From Thermoplasmatota archaeon (lineage in GTDB: Archaea; Thermoplasmatota; Penumbrarchaeia; JASLWR01): a DNA stretch of 64,000 bases. Positions 1 through 8,843 of the stretch are shown here, piece after piece. Position 1 is the first letter of the stretch. The number at the start of each line of letters is the position of its first letter. The notes below the pieces were generated by a model. That model worked only from the letters and a program-made list of their open reading frames with translations. It searched no databases and was not told the DNA's origin. The position numbers and the translations under genes are program-made. Where the stretch lies: positions 42,961 to 106,960 of the forward strand of contig JASLWR010000001.1 of the NCBI GenBank assembly GCA_030740765.1, in the 5' to 3' direction.

Positions 1-2931
1 CCCTGCATCTTTCAGGACGCACTTGGCTCTTTCTGGGTTACCTGGGACTCGAATGAACCTGGGAACAAGGATATTTACGCACTTTCGTTCTCGGGTAACT
101 CGCCCCCGCAAACCGTTATTAGCTCTCCTAAGGACGGCGAAAACTATTTCACCTCCGACTCCATACATTTTGATGGGAGTGCGTCCAGCGACCCGAACGG
201 GAACGAAGAACTGGACGGCTACGTGTGGAGATCGGATAAGGCGGGGCAGCTCTCAACGCAAGCGGTCTTCTCAAAGAACCTGTTGGCCGGTACACATAAT
301 ATCACTCTCACCGTATCGGATATTCACGGTGCAAGCTCCACGGCGGAGGTCACCGTGGTGGTCACACTGACACCAAACGAAGCTCCTAACGCAGTTGCCA
401 ACGTGAGCATGACCAGTGCCAGGGTGAACGAGGAGGTCACCTTCGACGCATCGGAATCCAAGGACACGGACGGGGATTCACTTTCATACAAATGGGACTT
501 CGAGTCCGACGGCGTTTGGGACGATTTCAACCGGACCCCTAACCATTCCTTCAATAGCACGGGTACCTACGTGGCCACTCTAATGGTGGAGGATCCCAGT
601 GCTGCCAACGATACGGATACTGTAGAGATCAAAATAGAGAAAAATATACCCCCAATAGCGAGGATCGACGTTGAGTTCAATGAGATAAACGTCAATACAA
701 CTATTCAATTCAACGGCAACGGGACCGACAAAGATGATGATATGCTCTATTTTTCGTGGGATTTCGACGGGGACAGCGTGGTGGATTCACAGAGCATCTC
801 GCCTACATATAAATTCACGAAAAGGGGAGTGTATACTGTCAACCTGACTGTTTCGGACCCCTTCGGGGGTAATGGCACAGACGATCAGATCATCATAGTC
901 AACAAACCGCCGGTTGCCGTACTCGTAGGGGCTTCTGCAGGGTTCGTGGGCGAGCCCATAACATTTTTCGCCGGGAACTCCAGCGACGAGGACGGCGACG
1001 AGCTGGAATACAACTGGGATTTCGAAAGCGACGGCGAGATCGATGCGGTAACTGAAGAGGCTGAACACACTTACGAAGAAGCAGGGGAGTACACTGTGAT
1101 ACTATGGGTTCTCGACGGTCGTAATGGGAAGGATACCGAAGAGCTGGACGTAGTAATTAGAACGAGGAACACCCCGCCGGTCTCGGAGGCCGGGGATGAT
1201 CTTCACGGCAATATCGAGGACGATATTCAATTCGACAGCAGTGGCAGCTTCGACCCCGACGACGATATGGACGGGAACGGCGTTATAGACGGCGGCGAGG
1301 TGGATAACCTCACCTACTCTTGGGATATGGGCGACGGTAAGAAGAAGAAGACGGGGACGGCTCCCAAATACGTGTACGAGGAGGCCGGGGAGTACACCGT
1401 GACGCTGATGGTGACGGATGGAGAGGACGCCAGCGCCAATGACACTCTGACGGTCTATATCAACACGCCACCGGAGGCACATATCACACTGCTCAATACG
1501 GGTGAGATAAAGGCGGGGGTCGAGGTGGTACTTTCAGCAGTGGATTCCGAGGATATTGACGAGGACGAAGACGGGGACCCGGACGAGCTGGTATTCACCT
1601 GGGACTTCGACTACAGCGACGGGATATCGGAAGAGGAGACGGGAGAGGAAGTTAAGCACGTCTACGAGCTTGAGGGCGTATACGTCGTCACTCTCACCGT
1701 GGACGACGGAAAAGGCGGCAACGATACAACTACCCTCGATGTGAGTGTTCAAAAAGCGGATGATGACGAAGTGGTACTGGATACGCCTTCCATTGAAATC
1801 GATAGTCCAGCAGACGGCAAGAAATTCACATACAAAACGCGAAACGTCGAGGTAGCAGTATCTGCGAAAGGCGATTTTATCGATAGAGTGGTGATTACAT
1901 TTTACAAGGGTAATTCTGAGATGGATTCCCAGAAGTTTACAACTGACTTCGACGAGATCAGTACTACGTTTTCCATCAAATCTGCGGGGAACTACGAGAT
2001 ATTTGCCCAAATATTCAACAACGAGTATCCCGGCTACACCGCTTTTGATTCGGTTAACATATCCCGCAAAGTCCCGCCGGTTGTGCCGCAGGAAACGGAA
2101 ACGGAGGACGAAGGTATGAAATTCATCCCGTTTCTACCGGAAGGCCCCTTGTACCAGTACGGCTTCATCGGCCTCGTGTTGGTCATAGTGGTATTTCTTA
2201 TAGTGGTGATCAAGAAGAAGAAGCGCGGAGGAAGCGCGGAAAAGCTGGAGGCCGGGTCGGTGGAAGTGGAGGTCGCCGAGGTGATCGAGGTGGAAGAAGA
2301 GGAGGCGGAGGAGGATATTCCCATCGAGGACCTCATCGAACCCATCACACAACCCATACTTTGCCCAAAATGCAGTGAAACCTTCGAAGTGATGGACTAC
2401 GGAGTGAGACCTCTGGCCATGAAGTGCCCGGACTGCGGGGCCACCGGAACGATAACGACACCCGTCCCGGAGGTACTGGAGAAAAGAAAGGACTGGGCAT
2501 TGACCGAGCGGAAGAGAAAAAAGGCGGCACCGGCGAAAAAGGAAAAACTGCTCCCGGCGAGGTCGGCGACGGAGATCATAGACGAAGGGGTCAAGATAAG
2601 GTGTCCAAAGTGCAACAAGGGTTTCACCACGAGAACGAGAAAGAACATCACATGCCCCCACTGCAACGCCAGAGGAGACGTACCAGCTGCGGAGTTCGAT
2701 AAGCTCAAGAAAAGACAGCAGCCGCCCGAACCTAAAAAACTCCCTCCCGCTCCGGCGGACGCAGGCAGGAAGAAGACCGTATCGAAAGTATCTAAAAAAG
2801 AGATACTCGATAAGCTGTCTAGCTCGGCCGAAAAGGTGGAATGCCCAAAATGCGACGCGTCTTTCTTCGTGGAAAAGGACGCAAAGAGGATCAAGTGCCC
2901 GAGCTGCGGTGTGAAGGGGAAGATGGGGTGA
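1..2931 (+). CDS. PKD-repeat membrane protein with cytosolic zinc ribbons (5' partial)
   Basis: The listed ORF begins at 223, but the frame is open without a stop to base 1, so the gene runs off the left edge. The upstream residues include WDSNEPGNKDIYALSF, a beta-propeller-like stretch. About six PKD-type domains follow, recognised by repeated WDF-DGD and EAGEYTV-like strands. Near residue 640-665 of the listed ORF lies one membrane helix (FIGLVLVIVVFLIVVI) followed by a KKKKR stop-transfer. The C-terminal tail carries an acidic patch and three CPxC...CPxC zinc ribbons. The inferred topology is an extracellular PKD stalk, one helix and a cytosolic zinc-ribbon tail. The exact partner or role is unknown. 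The gene class is secure, the function is not. Confidence 0.85.
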   Translation, partial: PCIFQDALGSFWVTWDSNEPGNKDIYALSFSGNSPPQTVISSPKDGENYFTSDSIHFDGSASSDPNGNEELDGYVWRSDKAGQLSTQAVFSKNLLAGTHNITLTVSDIHGASSTAEVTVVVTLTPNEAPNAVANVSMTSARVNEEVTFDASESKDTDGDSLSYKWDFESDGVWDDFNRTPNHSFNSTGTYVATLMVEDPSAANDTDTVEIKIEKNIPPIARIDVEFNEINVNTTIQFNGNGTDKDDDMLYFSWDFDGDSVVDSQSISPTYKFTKRGVYTVNLTVSDPFGGNGTDDQIIIVNKPPVAVLVGASAGFVGEPITFFAGNSSDEDGDELEYNWDFESDGEIDAVTEEAEHTYEEAGEYTVILWVLDGRNGKDTEELDVVIRTRNTPPVSEAGDDLHGNIEDDIQFDSSGSFDPDDDMDGNGVIDGGEVDNLTYSWDMGDGKKKKTGTAPKYVYEEAGEYTVTLMVTDGEDASANDTLTVYINTPPEAHITLLNTGEIKAGVEVVLSAVDSEDIDEDEDGDPDELVFTWDFDYSDGISEEETGEEVKHVYELEGVYVVTLTVDDGKGGNDTTTLDVSVQKADDDEVVLDTPSIEIDSPADGKKFTYKTRNVEVAVSAKGDFIDRVVITFYKGNSEMDSQKFTTDFDEISTTFSIKSAGNYEIFAQIFNNEYPGYTAFDSVNISRKVPPVVPQETETEDEGMKFIPFLPEGPLYQYGFIGLVLVIVVFLIVVIKKKKRGGSAEKLEAGSVEVEVAEVIEVEEEEAEEDIPIEDLIEPITQPILCPKCSETFEVMDYGVRPLAMKCPDCGATGTITTPVPEVLEKRKDWALTERKRKKAAPAKKEKLLPARSATEIIDEGVKIRCPKCNKGFTTRTRKNITCPHCNARGDVPAAEFDKLKKRQQPPEPKKLPPAPADAGRKKTVSKVSKKEILDKLSSSAEKVECPKCDASFFVEKDAKRIKCPSCGVKGKMG

Positions 2932-3028
2932 AGTGGTAGTCCGAAATTACTAAGCCCCCGAGGAACGCAGAATTCATGTACTGATTTTTATTTTGAATAT
3001 ATACGACAATGCCTCTTCGTTCTATAGA

Positions 3029-3182
3029 GGGCCTGCTCCCGTTTCACTCTGGGGCATCAAAGATACCCCTGAGCCCTCGGCTAGTGAGCCTACGGGCGAG
3101 CGTAAGAAACGCAGGCCCGATTCAAAAAATAACATAAATTATACGAAAGGGCCGTGACGGCCCTAGGTCGCTCTAGGCGACC
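3029..3182. repeat. Cluster of nested hairpins in the spacer after the PKD gene
   Basis: The roughly 450-base gap 2932-3381 has no credible gene. It holds an outer stem GGGCCTGC (3029-3036) pairing with GCAGGCCC (3111-3118), extended by GTTTC/GAAAC across a TCCC bulge. Inside is GGGGcATC-aaa-GATaCCCC (3051-3069). Two further hairpins follow: GGGCCGTGACGGCCC (3149-3163) and GGTCGC/GCGACC (3166-3182). The pairing is read directly. Whether this is a structured RNA, a terminator or a mobile palindrome is not decided. Confidence 0.6.
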
Positions 3183-3229
3183 CAATATATATCATAATGA
3201 GATTTCACTAGTCAAGGGCTCAGGTGTAT

Positions 3230-3280
3230 CCGCAGGTATATATGCCGAGAATACAGATGAATGTTGATTCATCGAGTATC
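3230..3280 (+). repeat. Copy of the CCGTAGG-hairpin-CCGAG-hairpin element
   Basis: CCGCAGG, a short stem GGTA/TGCC, then GAGAATACAG and the hairpin GATGAAT-gttg-ATTCATC closely match the unit at 30760-30810 (GCCGTAGGCATACCTGCC, GAGGACACAG, GATGAATC-tt-GATTCATC). It is an isolated copy of the family arrayed at 30.6-30.9 kb. The ORF at 3224-3547 that crosses it is not supported as a gene. Confidence 0.6.
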
Positions 3281-3381
3281 TATCTGATACGCCGGAGTGA
3301 AACGGGCGCAACCCCTATAGGAAGAACGCCTGAAGGGATTAAAGTATCCTGGGATCGCACAGTCGGTTTAAGTTCAAAATT

Positions 3382-4974
3382 CTATTCTAAATGGGCAGTC
3401 CCGTTAATCTCATATATCTTAAAATCAAACAACATAACCCTCAAAGAAAAAAAGGTACTTGCATTCAAACCATTGATTTCGATTGAATCATTCTTTGTAA
3501 GATACCTGTTATTGTCAGAATCGTTAATTGCAAGCCGAACCATATGATCCTCAGAATATCGTTCAGTAACACCGCCGGAAGGTCTTAACTTGATTTCCCT
3601 CTCCGGTGTGGTCAACACAATCGATAGAATTTGAAAATGTGGAAACCTCTCATTAATATTGGTTACATTAATAGTGATATTTCCTTCACTATAATCCGGT
3701 GCGCTCATAACAAGTATTGGATAGTTACCGTCATTCATTCCATGTGACACCAAGAAACTACATTCCATCATCCAGGTGAACTTATTATCTTTGACCATAA
3801 ACTCATATGCACAATTTTTCTCAAGATTATTTATTCGGAAATAATCACCGGAATCGAGAAAATTGTTCTGATCCATATCATTAATGGAAAATGTGGCCCC
3901 GGAAAATGAATCGCCAATATCTTCTAATGGAATGTTCATCCCATCGTATATATTTTCATGACTGATGCGTTTAGGCGCTCGACCCGCCTCAGTCAAATAA
4001 ATGTTTATCTCCGATATATTCAATGGATCTCCATAACACTCATCGATCGGTATGATGTGAGAATAATCTCCAGCGGAAATTTCTTCCTTCACCAATCCCA
4101 AAGTGTAAAATGGCATATGTTCGGGCGTAAAGAATGGGCCATTATACCAGTTTAAAATGACATTTGTCCCGGATGTAATTCCACCCACATTAAAAGAATA
4201 ATAATTGAATGTATATTTGTCTGGCGTTGGTTCAAGTTCAATCTGAAAGGTATCTTCTATACTTAAGTTCCCATCTCCATCGTTATCAATAATATCAATT
4301 CTATCAGGCAAATAACTCTCATCATTCTTTTGTTCAGTACAATTGTAATCACAGTTTGATAGTTTCATCAGTTCGATGCATTCATAATCCACAAATGCAA
4401 GGAATTCTTCCATAAAAAAGTTTGTATCCGAATCTTTAAATGGATATTTCACCTCTTCAAGATCTTTCATATTGTCCTTAAAATTATTTGAAGAGGCAAT
4501 CTTATTAAGCGAAGTATCATAATATTTTAAGGAATATGTCTTGTTATATCTGATGGAATTGACTTGTAGGTCAAAGGTATCATCATTTTCACCTTGATCA
4601 TTACCAAGTAATCCCAACCCTCCCCAAAATGATACTCCCTGAAGGACCTCTTCAATAGAAAGATACCAACCTAAAATCAATTCTTCGATATATACTCGTT
4701 TTATGTTATCAACTTGATATTCATGGAACTTGACTTCAGTGATACAATCTTTTCCCTCTTTGTATTTCCATGTATAATCGCCGATAAAACAGAAAGGTGT
4801 GTCGATCTTTTCAAATTCTACTACTGTGGCGTTACCATAAGAAGTTTGAATTAGGTTAGATGAAATTACTTTTGCCTTGAATTTCACTATCTCGCCATCG
4901 GAATAGACTCCGTTTTTGAATTCTTCGATATCGACACGGAACTTATTCAGGAAATTCTGTACCGATATTACCAT
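3382..4974 (-). CDS. Hypothetical protein with EF-hand-like calcium loops, probably N-terminally truncated
   Basis: This AT-rich 530-aa protein belongs to no family I recognise. Three loops resemble calcium-binding DxDxN/DxL segments: DNDGDGNLSIED near residue 233, DMDQNNFLDSGD near 365, and DSDNNRYLTKND near 490. Such loops are usual in secreted dockerin or thrombospondin-like proteins, yet no signal peptide is present and there is no Shine-Dalgarno site before the ATG at 4974. The start abuts, head to head, the broken edge of a PIN-toxin fragment at 4975. I infer that its true 5' end was lost at a recombination junction. The base composition differs from the genes on either side. Confidence 0.55.
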   Translation of the reverse strand: MVISVQNFLNKFRVDIEEFKNGVYSDGEIVKFKAKVISSNLIQTSYGNATVVEFEKIDTPFCFIGDYTWKYKEGKDCITEVKFHEYQVDNIKRVYIEELILGWYLSIEEVLQGVSFWGGLGLLGNDQGENDDTFDLQVNSIRYNKTYSLKYYDTSLNKIASSNNFKDNMKDLEEVKYPFKDSDTNFFMEEFLAFVDYECIELMKLSNCDYNCTEQKNDESYLPDRIDIIDNDGDGNLSIEDTFQIELEPTPDKYTFNYYSFNVGGITSGTNVILNWYNGPFFTPEHMPFYTLGLVKEEISAGDYSHIIPIDECYGDPLNISEINIYLTEAGRAPKRISHENIYDGMNIPLEDIGDSFSGATFSINDMDQNNFLDSGDYFRINNLEKNCAYEFMVKDNKFTWMMECSFLVSHGMNDGNYPILVMSAPDYSEGNITINVTNINERFPHFQILSIVLTTPEREIKLRPSGGVTERYSEDHMVRLAINDSDNNRYLTKNDSIEINGLNASTFFSLRVMLFDFKIYEINGTAHLE

Positions 4975-5238
4975 TTGGGTATGATCGATGATGCGTTGGA
5001 ATTATCCTGGAGCGTTCTCGATCTGCTTCCGGCAGTGCTATCTGTATCGTTGGCGGATGTCAAACTGGCCCTGTTCTATAACAAGAAATATCAAAAACTA
5101 GGAATACCTCCCCGGGATTTCATACATCTTGCGGTCATGGTAAATAACGGTCTTGATAAGATAGTTACAGCTGATCAGCATTTCAATAAGTTCGAAGAGG
5201 TGCAAAGGATCGATCCTGCGGACTTTATCATTTTATGA
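4975..5238 (+). pseudogene. C-terminal fragment of a VapC-type PIN-domain toxin
   Basis: The reading frame gives PPRDFIHLAVMVNNGLDKIVTADQHF followed by a RIDP-type ending, matching the second half of PIN-domain ribonucleases, with the conserved Asp residues of the D-x-x-H and T-x-D segments. The first half, with the N-terminal catalytic Asp, is absent. The frame begins only with TTG/ATG at 4975-4981, exactly where the AT-rich minus-strand ORF starts. No VapB-like antitoxin is visible upstream. It is therefore probably a non-functional remnant left by an insertion or deletion at about base 4975. Confidence 0.6.
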
Positions 5239-5283
5239 GGAATATACCACATATGGTCGGTGGAGAAGACCTCCCTCCCTTAA

Positions 5284-5379
5284 GTCGGCCCAACGCCGAC
5301 TATGAGGGCTTTGCCCTCATTCATTGATCATAATAATTATTTGGGGTCGGGCTTGCGTTTGGCTGGAGCTCGCAAGCCC
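5284..5379. repeat. Three consecutive perfect hairpins between gene fragments
   Basis: GTCGGC-ccaac-GCCGAC (5284-5300), TGAGGGC-ttt-GCCCTCA (5303-5319) and GGGCTTGCG/CGCAAGCCC (5349-5379) stand in a row. The arms are perfect but unrelated in sequence. Small ORFs on either strand here are by-products of the palindromes. The layout resembles the hairpin arrays near 3.1, 29.7 and 30.6 kb. Confidence 0.6.
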
Positions 5380-5416
5380 TCTTTAGTTTTTCACCATAAT
5401 TGTCGAAGGGAATGGC

Positions 5417-5899
5417 TTGTACAAACACGGCGTGGGTTACGTCGAGCGGCGTGGAAAGATCGAAAAGAAAAAGGAATTGAAACTGACGTTCAAAAAGGAC
5501 GTCCTGAACGACCTGCTCAAGAGCCTGTGCGTATTCTCCACCGGCAAGGGGAAGGTCTCGGACATCTCCTACGAGACTCCTGAGGACATCTCCAAGATAC
5601 TGGAGGAAAAGGCCATAAGGGTGCCTGAAAGAGAGGCGATGATAGGTCTCTTCAGGCAGTTGAAGGGTTATGCGGTGGAGATAGAAACGAATACCGAAAC
5701 CATCAAGGGCAAGGTGCTGGGAACCCAGGAAGCGAGAGTGTCCAAGAGCAACCAGCTCAATATTCAATTGGAAAGGGGCGAGGAGAAGAACACTGTAGTT
5801 ATAAAGGACGATGACGACTGCATCAGGAATATCGATGTGGAAAAGATAAGCAAGTACAAGATTCGAGATCCCGAGGCGGCCAACAAGGTTTATATTTGA
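5417..5899 (+). pseudogene. N-terminal domain fragment of a DUF4139-like protein
   Basis: The sequence (YKHGVGYVERRGKIE, a LTFKKDVLNDLLKSL segment, and a SYETPED segment) resembles, from memory, the N-terminal domain of large DUF4139-type proteins that usually run to several hundred residues. Here only 160 residues remain before a stop. The frame extends upstream of 5417 to a TAG at 5384 without an ATG, GTG or TTG, and the preceding base is within 40 bases of a hairpin cluster. The N-terminus therefore looks truncated as well, with TTG 5417 the only usable start. The C-terminal catalytic or binding half is missing. It could be a genuine stand-alone domain, but truncation is more likely. Confidence 0.45.
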
Positions 5900-6026
5900 T
5901 AATTGCTATTTGGATGGGGTCTCTATACGCCCATAAACAGGGATTACTCTGTATATGGGAAATTCAGGTTCTTGTTATGGGGCGATGAGAATGGGGGAAG
6001 TCCCCTTTGGAAGAGGAGAAATAACG

Positions 6027-7187
6027 ATGAACGGATCCAATGATTATGCGATTAAACGTGTTGGGGTTCTGGGGGCCGGTAACGGCGGTATAACATTTGC
6101 AGCCCATTTTCTGGATACCCCGGGTGTTGAATGGGTGTCCCTCTACAACCGCAGCCCGGCGCGGCGGGAACCGATCTGCGCCCGCGGGAACCGGATATTT
6201 TCCAGAGGTGAGATAGGCGGTCCCGGAGGAAAGGAAATGAAGCTAGCTCTCGTTACCGGAGATCCTGTTGAAGCTTCCCGGGATGCAGATCTGATAATAA
6301 TGGCAGGCATCCAGCAGGCCATAGACCCCATCGGTAGGGCGCTGGGCAGCCACGTAAGGCCGGATCAGGTCATAATGATCGGTTCGGGAACGTTGGGTTC
6401 AACCTGGGAGATGAGGGCGTCACTGCGGGCTGGCGGGTGTAAAGACCTGCCTGTGGTTGGTGAGTTCAACATCCTTCCCTATGCCACCAAACTGGATGAT
6501 GGAGTGGAGGGGAGAGTCTGGGTGCGGGGGGTCAAGAAGGCCCTGGACGCCGCTTTCGTCCCGGAAGAAGCGGTAGACCCGGCGTTTCGGGCAAAACTGC
6601 TTGAAATCTATGATTGTCTGAATATATTCCCCGATGTTCTCTATACCGGTCTATCTGGAGCCAACATGGTGTTCCATCCCGTGGTGGTGATGCGAAATCT
6701 TCACAAGATAGAGGCCGGCCGACCCTGGCGGCTCTACGAAGAGGGGGTCACACCGGAGGTGAGCGTTCTTTTTGATCTCGTGGACAAGGAACGAATGGCA
6801 ATTGCCCGTGCCTGCGGCATAGAGATGGTGACAATGTTGAAATTCCTCTCCACCGCATACCCTCCCTTTGACGGTGCAGAGGTCACCAACATCTATGAGT
6901 GGTTCCGTTCCCGCATGCGTTCCAAGGAAGGCCAGGTGCATCTCGAAGCGGTGCCCGGTCCTCTTTCCGTCAATGTAAGGTTGATAGAGGAGGACGTACC
7001 CTATGGAATGGTTCCACTTGAAGCCCTGGGAAACATTGTAGGAGTGGCCACGCCCACCATTTCTGCGTTCATCGACGAGGCAGTTGAATTGATGGGGGTT
7101 GATTATCGCAAAACGGGCCGCTCCCTTGAAAAGATGGGGGATGAGATGCGGGCATCGTTGAAGAGAATCGGTGGGAAGGATGACTAG
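6027..7187 (+). CDS. NAD/opine (octopine/nopaline) dehydrogenase family protein, first copy
   Basis: The protein has an N-terminal Rossmann fold with VGVLGAGNGGITFAAHF and a C-terminal helical domain typical of opine dehydrogenases (PYGMVPLEALGNIVGV and YRKTGRSLEKMG). This family reduces imines formed between an amino acid and an oxo acid using NAD(P)H; the actual substrate cannot be read. I chose ATG 6027 because GGAAGAGGAG lies just upstream and the glycine-rich loop begins 15 residues later, whereas the ORF start at 5955 adds an unrelated leader. The stop overlaps the start of a paralogue by eight bases, which implies translational coupling. Confidence 0.8.
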   Translation: MNGSNDYAIKRVGVLGAGNGGITFAAHFLDTPGVEWVSLYNRSPARREPICARGNRIFSRGEIGGPGGKEMKLALVTGDPVEASRDADLIIMAGIQQAIDPIGRALGSHVRPDQVIMIGSGTLGSTWEMRASLRAGGCKDLPVVGEFNILPYATKLDDGVEGRVWVRGVKKALDAAFVPEEAVDPAFRAKLLEIYDCLNIFPDVLYTGLSGANMVFHPVVVMRNLHKIEAGRPWRLYEEGVTPEVSVLFDLVDKERMAIARACGIEMVTMLKFLSTAYPPFDGAEVTNIYEWFRSRMRSKEGQVHLEAVPGPLSVNVRLIEEDVPYGMVPLEALGNIVGVATPTISAFIDEAVELMGVDYRKTGRSLEKMGDEMRASLKRIGGKDD

Positions 7188-8292
7188 AAAGCCCGTGTTT
7201 GCCGTTCTGGGTGCCGGAAACGGTGGGTTCTGCATGAGTGCGGACCTAACTTTGCGCGGTTTCGAGGTTCGGCTCTTCGAGCTCCCCGCCTTTGCCCATA
7301 CAATAGACCCGATAATCGAGCGCGGTGGTATTGCCCTGCGGGGGGTTGTGGGCGAGGGGTTCGCCAGGCCGACAATGGTCACCACGGATATCGAGGCGGC
7401 CCTAGGCGGAGCCGACGCGGTCATGGTGGTGGCGGCGGCAATGGGTCACGGGGCCATAGCCAGGGAATGCGCCCCCTTTTTGGAGGAAAATCAGGTAGTG
7501 GTACTCTGTCCGGGCTCCTGCGGAGGCCTTCTGGCCTTCCGCCATGCGCTGCGGATGGAAGGTTTCAACAAAAAGATAATTTTGGCTGAAACAGCGTCCC
7601 TTATGTATGCTGTGAAGAAGGAAAGCGCAAATAGGGTTTGGGCCAGAGGGCGCAAGCATAATCTGACGGTGGGGGCCCTGCCGAAGGATAAAACGGCTGC
7701 TGTTCTTGAGCTCTTAAGTCCGGCATATCCGCTTTTCGAGGCGGCCCCGAACATATTGGATGTCACTCTGAGCAACCTGAATAACATCACCCACCCGGCC
7801 CCGGCGCTCACCAACATAGGTTTCATCGAGGGCTCCTGCCTTGACGAATGGCTCTTCTATACCGATGGTATGACGCCGGGTGCCGGGCGTTTGGCTGATC
7901 AGCTGGACAGGGAGCGTTTGGCGGTGATGAGGGCCTACGGCTTGAATGGAGCCTCTTCGGTGGAGCTGATCCGCAGATTCTACGGTCACCAGGGGATGAA
8001 GGGCAATAATTTTTTCGAATATTTTCACGATTCACCCATCCATAGGAAAACAAAGGGGCCCCGAAGCACCAGGGACCGTCTTATCACAGAGGACATATCA
8101 TACGGTCTGGTGCCGATGGCGGCCTTCGGGGATGTTGCAGGAGTGCCTACCCCCACCATGGATGCCTTCATAACCCTGGCCGAAGTGGTGAACGAGGCCG
8201 ATTATCGGAAAAGCGGCAGAACCCTGGAGAAAATGGGGTTGAGCGGCATGGACGTTAATGACATAATCGGGCTTGTAAATAACGGTTACTGA
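7180..8292 (+). CDS. NAD/opine dehydrogenase family protein, second copy
   Basis: A paralogue of the preceding gene, with VFAVLGAGNGGFCMSADL at the N-terminus and YGLVPMAAFGDVAGV and YRKSGRTLEKMG at the C-terminus. Start ATG 7180 lies inside the end of the upstream gene (ATGACTAG overlap), with GGGAAGG immediately before it. The two proteins are diverged throughout, so this is not a recent duplication. Two overlapping family members could form a heteromeric enzyme or act on successive substrates; this is inference. The known family role is NAD(P)-dependent opine formation or oxidation. The substrate is unknown. Confidence 0.8.
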   Translation: MTRKPVFAVLGAGNGGFCMSADLTLRGFEVRLFELPAFAHTIDPIIERGGIALRGVVGEGFARPTMVTTDIEAALGGADAVMVVAAAMGHGAIARECAPFLEENQVVVLCPGSCGGLLAFRHALRMEGFNKKIILAETASLMYAVKKESANRVWARGRKHNLTVGALPKDKTAAVLELLSPAYPLFEAAPNILDVTLSNLNNITHPAPALTNIGFIEGSCLDEWLFYTDGMTPGAGRLADQLDRERLAVMRAYGLNGASSVELIRRFYGHQGMKGNNFFEYFHDSPIHRKTKGPRSTRDRLITEDISYGLVPMAAFGDVAGVPTPTMDAFITLAEVVNEADYRKSGRTLEKMGLSGMDVNDIIGLVNNGY

Positions 8293-8350
8293 GGGTGAGC
8301 CTGAGATTTCAGCCCCCAACTTGGCGACAAATGGCAGCCTATGAGCACTG

Positions 8351-8542
8351 TTACATCCGTGAGACCGATCTTGTGCAGGGGCAGCTTCTCCGGGCTGGAA
8401 TTACCTCCAGTATACCCCCCAGGCCGTTAAAGAGATCTCCTCTCATTCGGTCCACCATTTCCAGAGTTGTATCGTGTGTTATCATCTCATCGGTCATCCC
8501 GGCCCCGTAATTGACCGGAAGCAGTATAGGTACATTGCACAT
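8351..8542 (-). pseudogene. Possible gene remnant, minus strand
   Basis: The spacer after the opine dehydrogenases (8293-8843) has no intact recognisable gene. On the minus strand a 63-residue frame from ATG 8542 (MCNVPILLPVNYGAGMTDEM...) has protein-like composition but no recognised family and no clear Shine-Dalgarno site. The longer 104-aa ORF is extended by an unlikely serine-rich leader. It may be a leftover piece of a larger gene. Confidence 0.2.
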
Positions 8543-8747
8543 GTTGAGTTCCCTTTCTACCACAGGAAAGGAGGAGAAATTACGCAACAGGTACGTAGCG
8601 GAACTAGAGAAACAGGAAGACAGATTGGTGGAGATGAAGGAAGAGACCCGGAAGTACGCGGGCAAGATCCGAGAGCTTCAGGACATGATCAATGATAAGC
8701 TCAGGGGAAAGCTCTTCGACAGGATAAAGAAGTTCTTCACGGTTTAG
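8541..8747 (+). CDS. Small coiled-coil protein or remnant
   Basis: From ATG 8541 the frame encodes about 68 residues, mostly a charged amphipathic helix (ELEKQEDRLVEMKEE, then KIRELQDMINDKL) ending FDRIKKFFTV. An AAAGGAGG motif lies inside the frame at about 8565, without a canonical start at the proper distance after it. This suggests either that the upstream ATG is used or that the original start was lost. No family is recognised. A C-terminal helix with basic and aromatic residues could bind membrane, but this is speculative. Confidence 0.3.
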   Translation: MLSSLSTTGKEEKLRNRYVAELEKQEDRLVEMKEETRKYAGKIRELQDMINDKLRGKLFDRIKKFFTV

Positions 8748-8843
8748 GGTAAGTCACGATATAACTGTGTCACAGTGTGGAGGCCGGTTCCCCCGACAGC
8801 CAAGGTGGAGGGCTATCGTGAGATCCGATCCGAACGGCATGCT

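Noticed and set aside
3224-3547. 107-aa plus-strand ORF
   Set aside because: Its first half is the hairpin repeat at 3230-3280 and its second half is antisense to the 530-aa gene; no Shine-Dalgarno site.
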